NCBI GenBank assembly: GCA_963828285.1 | Contig: CAWHEB010000001.1 | Location: 434,001 to 498,000, forward strand | DNA length: 64,000 bases | Source: DAIOEK01 sp963828285 | GTDB lineage: Bacteria > Chloroflexota > Anaerolineae > Anaerolineales > Anaerolineaceae | Reading direction: 5' to 3' | Shown here: positions 57,921-64,000 of the stretch, piece by piece | How positions within the stretch are numbered: position 1 is the first letter of the stretch | How the letters are laid out: every line of letters starts with the position of its first letter | The notes under the pieces: model-generated | The model's database searches: none | What the model was told of the DNA's origin: nothing | Seen by the model: the letters and a program-made list of their open reading frames with translations, nothing else | Translations under genes and position numbers: made by a program

Positions 57921-58814
57921 TCAATTTTCCTCATCAATACTGCTTAAAAAATCCGCCACTTGTTTTATGGCTTCGGTTGTTTCTGGAAGAAAGGAAATTA
58001 TCTGGAATGCATGAAACATCCCCTCCCAAATCTTTAGCGTTGTTTCTACTCCAGATTTTTGAGCGATTTCCGAAAAGCGGACAGAATCATCCAGCAGGAT
58101 TTCGTCGCTTCCAACCTGAACCAATATCGGAGGTAATCCATGAAAATTGGCAAACAATGGGGAGATTAGCGGCGATGTAATCTCTTGCCCTGCAGCGTAA
58201 TACTGGGAGTATTCATTTAAAATGACAGCATTTAAGATCGGATCGGATTTGGACTTTTTCCTTACAGAGTTTCCACTTAACGAAAGGTCTAACCAGGGCG
58301 ATATAAATACTGCTCGTGCTGGGAGTGGATCTCCCACATCCCGCAAAGATACTAAAGTTGCCAAAGTCAACCCACCGCCTGCAGAATCACCTGCGATAAC
58401 AATGCGAGACGAGTCATATCCTTGTTGTAGCAACCAATGATATGCAGAAATTGAATCTTCCAATGCTGCTGGAAAAGGATGTTCTGGAGCTAAACGGTAG
58501 TTGATAGCAAGTATCTTCAGTTGAGTTGCTAAAGCCAATCTGGCCAGGTATTCTCGATGCACATTGACTGATCCTAAAGCATACGCGCCGCCATGCAGGT
58601 AAAGAATCACCCCGTTTTTGGCCGCAGAACTTGTGATCCATTCCGAGGAAATCCCATTTACTATTACAGGTAGGTATCGAATTTCTGCGGGAACTTTAAA
58701 AAACCTGGTTGATTTCTCTTGCCTTGCGCGTTGTTCCTCAACAGTTCCTGATGCCCAGCTGAAGGGCTTTATCCGTAATAGCTTCTTGGTAATCACCGCT
58801 TGAATACTTGTCAT
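57921..58814 (-). CDS. Alpha/beta hydrolase fold-3 esterase (hormone-sensitive-lipase family)
   Basis: About 297 aa. LYLHGGAYALGS oxyanion motif, nucleophile GDSAGGG, acid VGSDEILLDD, and histidine in EGMFHAFQ. The ATG at 58814 is chosen over a TTG at 58829 because AAAAGG lies at the right distance. Cytosolic carboxylesterase acting on short-chain esters. Monocistronic, between MITE-like copies B and C. Confidence 0.9.
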   Translation of the reverse strand: MTSIQAVITKKLLRIKPFSWASGTVEEQRARQEKSTRFFKVPAEIRYLPVIVNGISSEWITSSAAKNGVILYLHGGAYALGSVNVHREYLARLALATQLKILAINYRLAPEHPFPAALEDSISAYHWLLQQGYDSSRIVIAGDSAGGGLTLATLVSLRDVGDPLPARAVFISPWLDLSLSGNSVRKKSKSDPILNAVILNEYSQYYAAGQEITSPLISPLFANFHGLPPILVQVGSDEILLDDSVRFSEIAQKSGVETTLKIWEGMFHAFQIISFLPETTEAIKQVADFLSSIDEEN

Positions 58815-58855
58815 TACAATCCTTTTCAAATTCTAATCGACTTTTTAATTAATCA

Positions 58856-59122
58856 GTCGTAGGTTGGATTGAGGCTTTTCGCGAAACCCAACCATCATAA
58901 CCCTCATACTCTCTTCCCCTAACAGCTTCGTCCTCACCTGCCGACCAATCCATTTCATAATCCCCATGCATCACGTAATCCATCAGAATCGATTGTCCCC
59001 CGGGGAGAATATTATCCGGATAATCCATTCAATAATTCTATATGAGATGGATAATTTGTGTCAGGGAAGGCAATGTTTATCGTAGTTGGGTTTCGCAAAA
59101 TCCGCTCAACCCAACCAACGAC
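58856..59122 (+). mobile_element. MITE-like repeat, copy C
   Basis: 267 bp. Left end GTCGTAGGTTGGATTGAGG; right end CTCAACCCAACCAACGAC. It shares TGCCGACCAATCCATTTCA and ATTCTATATGAGATGG with the other copies. It lies between the esterase start and the SorC promoter. Confidence 0.75.
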
Positions 59123-59320
59123 TTTTTGTTAGGATTAGCTGATCGGAAAACTATTTTGTGTTGAGGTTTATTTAATAATATATTTAAAATGGATTATCCT
59201 GACTTGATTATTCAAAAATATTCATTACACACTCTTCATATGCCTGCACCAGGATATCCAGATACTAGAACCGATAATTACCGTCTCAGATCGTGTGGTC
59301 GAACATTTTTCGACTTTTTA

Positions 59321-59380
59321 TTGACATAACCAACTAGAATAGGTATACTCACTTATGTGAGTTATATATCACATTTGTGA
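59321..59380 (+). promoter_or_regulatory. Promoter and twin operators of the third SorC gene
   Basis: TTGACA (59321-59326), a 17-bp spacer and TATACT (59344-59349) form a near-consensus sigma-70 promoter. Directly after it stand two sites of the same form, TCACTTATGTGA (59349-59360) and TCACATTTGTGA (59369-59380), centred 20 bp apart, on one face of the helix. They end 18 nt before the ATG, in position to block transcription. Confidence 0.75.
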
Positions 59381-59398
59381 ATTTAGGAATTAGGATTA

Positions 59399-60355
59399 AT
59401 GGTCGCCGAAAGAGCTTCTCTTAAACGCAGCAGTTTACTGGCAGATGTTGCTGAGATGTACTATATCGAGGGCAAAGACCAATCAGATATAGCACTTAAG
59501 TTTGGCGTTACGAGATCGATGGTATCCAGAATGCTTACTGATGCGCGGAGACAAGGAATTGTGGAAATTAAGGTGATTCGACCGATATATTCGGATCACG
59601 AATTGGAAGATGCCATCAAAGCAAAGTTTGGCATCGAATCGGTGTTCGTAGTTTCCATAGATGGTACGAAACCAGAAAAACTACTGAACCATCTTGGACA
59701 TGCCGCAGCGGAGGTATTGAATAAGCACATACGAGCGGACCTAAAAATTGGAGTGGCATGGGGAACCACAGTGAGTGCAACCATTGATGCGATCCAAATT
59801 ATGGGAGAAACCTCCATTAAGGTTGTTCAACTCGTTGGAGCTCAAGGCGCGAGGAATGTTGAATATGATGGTCATGCGCTGGTGACGCGCCTGGCAGAAA
59901 AATTAGGCGGAGAGGGATATTACATCAATGCTCCATATTTATGCCAGACCGCTGAGATCGCCCAATCGATGCGTGAAACGAGAGGAATTAAAGAGACAAT
60001 CGATATGGGTAAGGAAATACAAGTCGCGCTCCTTGGGATAGGTACAACAGAGACAGAGTATTCAAGCTATTATTTATCTGGTTTACTCTCGGAGGAAGAA
60101 ATTGAAGTGATCCAGAAAAATGGCGTGGTAGGGGATATTGCCAGTAATTATTTTCATCTAGACGGCACCCCATATAATGACGGTTTTCTCAACCGTATGA
60201 TTACCATCCGGCTTGAAGATTTGGAACGAGTACCAGTCCGCCTTGGGATTGCCGGTGGATCTGCCAAAGTGAAAGCCATTACCGGGGCGTTAAACTCAAA
60301 GCTGGTGAATTATCTGATCACTGACAGCGTCACAGCCGGATTGTTGGTGCAATAA
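59399..60355 (+). CDS. SorC/DeoR-family sugar-binding regulator
   Basis: 318 aa. HTH KDQSDIALKFGVTRSMVSRML, effector domain with GVAWGTTVSATI, LLGIGTTETEYSS, NGVVGDIASNYF and GIAGGSAKVKAITGAL. AGGA before the ATG. It heads the 2-oxoacid dehydrogenase operon (E1 alpha starts 34 nt after its stop) and is probably autoregulated through the twin sites at 59349-59380. Confidence 0.9.
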   Translation: MVAERASLKRSSLLADVAEMYYIEGKDQSDIALKFGVTRSMVSRMLTDARRQGIVEIKVIRPIYSDHELEDAIKAKFGIESVFVVSIDGTKPEKLLNHLGHAAAEVLNKHIRADLKIGVAWGTTVSATIDAIQIMGETSIKVVQLVGAQGARNVEYDGHALVTRLAEKLGGEGYYINAPYLCQTAEIAQSMRETRGIKETIDMGKEIQVALLGIGTTETEYSSYYLSGLLSEEEIEVIQKNGVVGDIASNYFHLDGTPYNDGFLNRMITIRLEDLERVPVRLGIAGGSAKVKAITGALNSKLVNYLITDSVTAGLLVQ

Positions 60356-60389
60356 TCGAAAACTATCACTCATACTCATAGAGGTAACA

Positions 60390-61400
60390 ATGGGAAAAGA
60401 AATAAGAGAAGAACCATTCAGCGAAAAAACAAAGAGATTGAAATTATCTTCCGATAAGTTGCTTGACATGTATAAGACAATGCACCTGATCAGGCAATTT
60501 GAATTAATGGCAGATAAACTTTATGCGCTTGGAAAAGTGCACGGCACCATGCATCTTTCCGCTGGTCAGGAAGCTGTGGCGGTAGGGATTAGCCGTGCGA
60601 CCCGCGTGGATGACTATCTGATCAACCACCATCGGGGCCATGGTCATTTCATTTCCAAAAATGCAGATATCAACCTGATGATGTCTGAATTTTTAGGAAA
60701 GGAAGCAGGTTACTGCAAAGGGCGCGGTGGTTCCATGCACATCGCAGATTTTTCATCTCACAATCTTGGTGCAAATGGAATTGTCGGCGGAGGTATCCCC
60801 CATTCGTTGGGTGTCGGGTTAGCCATTCAGATGCAAAAACTGGATCTGATTTGTATCTCCATTTTTGGTGATGGTGCTTCGAATGAAGGTGTTTTTCACG
60901 AGTCTCTGAATATGGCTGCTCTATGGAAATTACCAATACTATACATATGCGAGAATAACAAATACGGCATGTCAATGGATATTGAGAGGGTTTCAGCCAA
61001 ATTACCGATTGCACAGCGGGCGGAGAGTTATGGTATCCCCTGGCATTATATCGATGGTAATGACTTGTTGACTGTTTATGAAACCGCTCGTGATGCTGCC
61101 GAAAGTATCCGCTCAGGTCATGGTCCTGTATTCATCGAAACCCAAACATACCGCTATTTTGGACATTCAAAGAGCGATCGCAATCTATATCGCACTAAAG
61201 AAGAAATTGAATACTGGAAAACAACAAAAGATCCAATCTTGCGTTTTGGCAGCAATTTATTGGAAAACGGGATCATCGTACAAAAGGATGCAGAGGAAAT
61301 TGAGAAAGAGGCTTTAGGTATCATTGAAAAAGCTGTTGAATTCGCGGATGCATCCCCCGACCCAGATCCATCCACTGTTACGGAGTATGTATATGCCTGA
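60390..61400 (+). CDS. 2-oxoacid dehydrogenase E1 alpha subunit (pyruvate/acetoin type)
   Basis: 336 aa. GRGGSMHIADFS and the ThDP motif from FGDGASNEGVFHESLNMAAL to YICENNKYGMS are complete; the phosphorylation-loop-like YRYFGHSKSDR follows. Decarboxylates a 2-oxoacid or cleaves acetoin with ThDP. Without E3 or acetoin-specific genes in the window, pyruvate and acetoin cannot be separated. GAGGT before the ATG. Confidence 0.9.
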   Translation: MGKEIREEPFSEKTKRLKLSSDKLLDMYKTMHLIRQFELMADKLYALGKVHGTMHLSAGQEAVAVGISRATRVDDYLINHHRGHGHFISKNADINLMMSEFLGKEAGYCKGRGGSMHIADFSSHNLGANGIVGGGIPHSLGVGLAIQMQKLDLICISIFGDGASNEGVFHESLNMAALWKLPILYICENNKYGMSMDIERVSAKLPIAQRAESYGIPWHYIDGNDLLTVYETARDAAESIRSGHGPVFIETQTYRYFGHSKSDRNLYRTKEEIEYWKTTKDPILRFGSNLLENGIIVQKDAEEIEKEALGIIEKAVEFADASPDPDPSTVTEYVYA

Positions 61401-62379
61401 AATCACCTATCTTGAAGCAATTAGAACCGCCCTGTGGGAAGAAATGAAACGTGATGAACGAGTTTTCATTATTGGTGAGGATATCGGCAGGTACGGGGGC
61501 GCTTTCGGGGTTACCCATGGAATGCTGGATGAGTTTGGCGAAAAACGAATCATAGAGACCCCCATCTCTGAACCCTCCATCATCGGAGCAGCCGTTGGCG
61601 CAGCGTTAGTGGGTATGCGCCCGGTTGCCGAAATCATGTTCATGGATTTTACTCTTCTAACACTTGACCAAATCGGGAATCAAGCTGCAAAAATGCATTA
61701 TATGTTCGGCGGCAAGGCCACTGTTCCGATGGTGGTACGTATGCCAAGCGGATCAGGTGCAGGTGCAGCAGCACAGCATTCGCAGTCATTAGAGACACTG
61801 CTCATGCATATGCCCGGCTTGAAAGTGGTCACTCCATCAACCCCATATGATGCAAAAGGTCTCTTACTTACTGCAATCCGTGACCCCAACCCGGTTTGTT
61901 TTGTTGAACACAAAATGCTGTATAAAACCAAGGGTGAGGTCCCGGATGGCGAGTACACCATCCCGTTTGGTGTGGCAGATATCAAACGTCAAGGTACCGA
62001 TCTCACCATCGTATCGAACGGCATTATGATCCATAAGTCAATCGCAGTAGCAAACCGCCTGGCACTGGAAGGTATCGAAGTTGAAATTGTGGATCCACGA
62101 ACAATGGTCCCTCTAGACACAAAAACCATTATCGATTCAGTCAAGAAAACGGGTAAATTACTCGTTGTCCATGAAGCCTGCGAAACAGCTGGTTGGGCGG
62201 GTGAGATTATGGCAGTGGTTTCCTCCAGCCGGGCTTTTGATTACCTGGATGCACCCATGCGACGCCTGACTGGAAAGAACGTCCCCATCCCCTATAACCG
62301 GGTTTTGGAGCGTGCGGCGGTTCCTCAGGAAGAGGATATCGAACGAGAGATCCGCGCCATCCTGAAAGGTGAGTATTAA
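61393..62379 (+). CDS. 2-oxoacid dehydrogenase E1 beta subunit
   Basis: 328 aa. IIGEDIGRYGGAFGVTHGM, ETPISEPSIIGAAVGAAL, and the C-terminal VVHEACETAGWAGEI. The ATG at 61393 (MPEITYLEA) overlaps the alpha stop by 8 nt, with GGAG 7 nt before. Forms the alpha2-beta2 E1 heterotetramer. Confidence 0.92.
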   Translation: MPEITYLEAIRTALWEEMKRDERVFIIGEDIGRYGGAFGVTHGMLDEFGEKRIIETPISEPSIIGAAVGAALVGMRPVAEIMFMDFTLLTLDQIGNQAAKMHYMFGGKATVPMVVRMPSGSGAGAAAQHSQSLETLLMHMPGLKVVTPSTPYDAKGLLLTAIRDPNPVCFVEHKMLYKTKGEVPDGEYTIPFGVADIKRQGTDLTIVSNGIMIHKSIAVANRLALEGIEVEIVDPRTMVPLDTKTIIDSVKKTGKLLVVHEACETAGWAGEIMAVVSSSRAFDYLDAPMRRLTGKNVPIPYNRVLERAAVPQEEDIEREIRAILKGEY

Positions 62380-63717
62380 ATGCCAACCCCCGTAATTATG
62401 CCTAAGGTGGATATGGACCAGGAAAAAGCCACCATCATTTCCTGGGAGAAGAAAGAAGGCGAAGCAGTCAAACAGGATGAAACCCTTCTCACTGTGGAGA
62501 CAGAAAAGGTGGCGATTGAGGTATCCTCACCTGCCAGTGGAATTCTGGCCGGGATCAGGTTCAAGCCCGGTGAAGTGGTTCCGGTGGCAACCGTAATCGC
62601 CCAGATCCTCAAACCGGGGGAAACCCTGCCTGCGTTTTCTGGAGACACTTCTCCCAAAGGCGTTCAAGTTCACGAGGCAGAAGAGACTCCTGAAAAGAAG
62701 CCGATAAACAAAGCAGTAAAAGCAAGTCCCCTAGCCCTTCGGGTTGCGCAAGAAATGGGGATAAATATTGATGATGTTCCTACTGTGAATCAGAAGGTTT
62801 CAAAAGAGGATGTCGAAGCTTATGCAGCCTCATTGAAGGCTCCTACAGTCACAACAGAATATGTTTCAAGTAAGATTTCAGCCACTCCTGCAGCCAGAAG
62901 GATCTCGGAAGAAACTGGGATTCCTCTTGACACTATCCGCGGCAGCGGTCCTTTTGGCCGAATCCAGGCTGCGGATATTAAAGGGACTTTGACGCCAGTA
63001 ATTGTAACGGCCACTGACCGGCAAGCTGAGATCATCCCATTAATTGGTATCCGTGCGAAAATTGCCCAGAGAATGCAATCAAGTTTCCAGGATGCACCGC
63101 ATATCGCAGAAACGATGGAGGCGGATGTATCCCGCCTGGAAGATACAAAAACTCACTTAAATGAAATGACTGCTCAGAAGGATGGAGGCAAAGTATCGCT
63201 TACCGCCATCATTATTAAACTCGTTGCCTGGGCGTTGGAACGTAACCCATATATAAACTCCTCCCTGATCGATGAGAAGATCTATTTGTGGAAAGAGATC
63301 AATATCGGTGTCGCCACTGCCTTGGAAAATGGACTGATCGTTCCAGTCGTCCACGATGCCAACCGGCTATCGTTCATTGAAACGGCAGCAAAGATCAATG
63401 ATCTTAGCCTACGCGCAAGACAGGGTAAACTGGAACTAGGTGAGGTTCAAAGGGGAACTTTCACGATTACCAACCTCGGCATGTACGGTATCAACCAGTT
63501 CAGAGCGATCATTAACCCACCCGAAAATGCCATACTGGCGGTTGGCGCAGCCGTACGAAAACCCATCGTGATCGACGACCGGGACACTGTTGCGGTTCGC
63601 CCGGTTATCTCATTTACATTATCCGCAGACCACCGCGTGATCGATGGCGTCGTGGCAGCAAAATTCCTTGCTGACCTCGTGAAAGCTGTTGAGCATCCAG
63701 AGATCCTGCTTGGATAA
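62380..63717 (+). CDS. Dihydrolipoamide acyltransferase (E2) with two tandem subunit-binding domains
   Basis: 445 aa. A lipoyl domain at residues 1-77 (lipoyl lysine in VETEKVAIEV), then a degenerate peripheral-subunit-binding domain (KASPLALRVAQEMGINIDDV, about residues 107-145), a canonical one (ATPAARRISEETGIPLDTIR then GSGPFGRIQ, about 167-205), and the catalytic domain with SADHRVIDGVVAAKF. The ATG follows the E1 beta stop directly. Core of the dehydrogenase complex; E3 must be encoded elsewhere. Confidence 0.92.
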   Translation: MPTPVIMPKVDMDQEKATIISWEKKEGEAVKQDETLLTVETEKVAIEVSSPASGILAGIRFKPGEVVPVATVIAQILKPGETLPAFSGDTSPKGVQVHEAEETPEKKPINKAVKASPLALRVAQEMGINIDDVPTVNQKVSKEDVEAYAASLKAPTVTTEYVSSKISATPAARRISEETGIPLDTIRGSGPFGRIQAADIKGTLTPVIVTATDRQAEIIPLIGIRAKIAQRMQSSFQDAPHIAETMEADVSRLEDTKTHLNEMTAQKDGGKVSLTAIIIKLVAWALERNPYINSSLIDEKIYLWKEINIGVATALENGLIVPVVHDANRLSFIETAAKINDLSLRARQGKLELGEVQRGTFTITNLGMYGINQFRAIINPPENAILAVGAAVRKPIVIDDRDTVAVRPVISFTLSADHRVIDGVVAAKFLADLVKAVEHPEILLG

Positions 63718-63736
63718 GGATGTTTTTGTAGAGAGG

Positions 63737-64000
63737 TTAAACCCTGAAACGATTATAGATCCGACTGTTTATCCGCTGTAAAGACGGATATATCTCTCTG
63801 TAGAGCTCGAATAATTCGGAGTAAAAGGAAGTCAACTTTATATCCGGTTCAAATATCCTGCCCGGTTTTTTTACGCGTAGCGCTGCTTCAGTTAAATTCT
63901 TATAAATCCCTACACCCACACCTGCCAACATTGCTGCCCCAAGCGCTGTAGCTTCTTCGATTTCCAGAGTGACAACAGGGCGTCCGGATACATCTGCCTT
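63737..64000 (-). CDS. FGGY-family carbohydrate kinase, C-terminal part (runs off window)
   Basis: The frame is open to the window edge. It reads VVTLEIEEATALGAAMLAGV, then GVGIYKNLTEAALRVKK and a Tyr-rich end (ELYREIYPSL), the typical last helix region of xylulokinase-like FGGY enzymes. Convergent with the E2 gene. Only ~87 residues are visible. A second, separate FGGY kinase in addition to that at 50026. Confidence 0.8.
   Translation of the reverse strand, partial: KADVSGRPVVTLEIEEATALGAAMLAGVGVGIYKNLTEAALRVKKPGRIFEPDIKLTSFYSELFELYREIYPSLQRINSRIYNRFRV

Noticed and set aside
1..64000. tRNA, rRNA, riboswitch, CRISPR, integrase or origin of replication
   Set aside because: No cloverleaf, rRNA block, cobalamin-box leader, spaced repeat array, recombinase or DnaA-box cluster was recognised by reading. 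A covariance-model search would be decisive for small RNAs.

Overview
The window reads as a piece of chromosome from a fermentative, probably strictly anaerobic bacterium. The style fits Chloroflexota of the Anaerolineae type: lipoproteins with long Thr/Glu/Pro or Ala/Pro linkers, many sugar ABC systems with lipoprotein binding proteins, many Gfo/Idh oxidoreductases and UroD-like proteins, and a corrinoid activation protein. This taxonomic reading is an inference. No rRNA, tRNA, CRISPR array, phage or intact transposase was seen. Almost everything recognisable is carbohydrate or one-carbon catabolism and its regulators.

Layout. 1-5.1 kb: the end of an unknown gene, a lipoprotein, a thioredoxin, a sortase remnant and a frameshifted GH13_18 phosphorylase. 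5.8-12.4 kb: a corrinoid methyl-transfer module (RACE-type activator, DUF1638, homocysteine-methyltransferase-like protein, UroD/MtaA-like methyltransferase, corrinoid protein), divergent from a LacI regulator with a perfect 18-bp operator. 12.4-20.7 kb (minus): isomerase, two Gfo/Idh, IclR, a second UroD-like protein and a MalEFG-type sugar ABC transporter. 21.2-28.0 kb (plus): a tight six-gene operon of an IolD-like ThDP enzyme, GPH symporter, Gfo/Idh, split transketolase and RpiB-like isomerase. 28.1-36.1 kb: KDG-type kinase and epimerase, a decayed acetyl xylan esterase, a GntR regulator, then SDR, BKACE, Gfo/Idh and M24 peptidase. 36.7-54.0 kb (plus): two SorC regulators and a long operon (SIS, ADH, SAF-domain oxidoreductase, FucI-like isomerase, a double binding protein, permease-ATPase-permease, SGNH, FGGY kinase, DUF4432, DUF4038/GH140-like). 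54-59.1 kb: degenerate gene pieces and three copies of a MITE-like repeat around a TetR/hydrolase pair and an esterase. 59.3-64 kb: a SorC regulator driving a 2-oxoacid dehydrogenase E1a-E1b-E2 operon, then the end of another FGGY kinase.

How it works together. The 12-30 kb genes look like one island for a polyol, cyclitol or sugar acid: import, oxidation by Gfo/Idh enzymes, isomerisation, ThDP and transketolase carbon-carbon chemistry, phosphorylation. A GntR-type site (TGGTnnnACC) occurs at three places and may tie the island to the regulator at 31.6 kb. The neighbouring corrinoid module, next to a LacI (sugar-sensing) regulator, suggests that the substrate may be a methylated sugar or cyclitol; this is a hypothesis.

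Data quality or decay. Many genes are interrupted by small frameshifts, nearly all explained by one extra base. They cluster heavily at 40.5-55 kb and are absent from 11.3-30.1 kb. The conserved motifs are otherwise intact, so these are either assembly errors or very recent decay. Each is positioned in the entries so that it can be checked.
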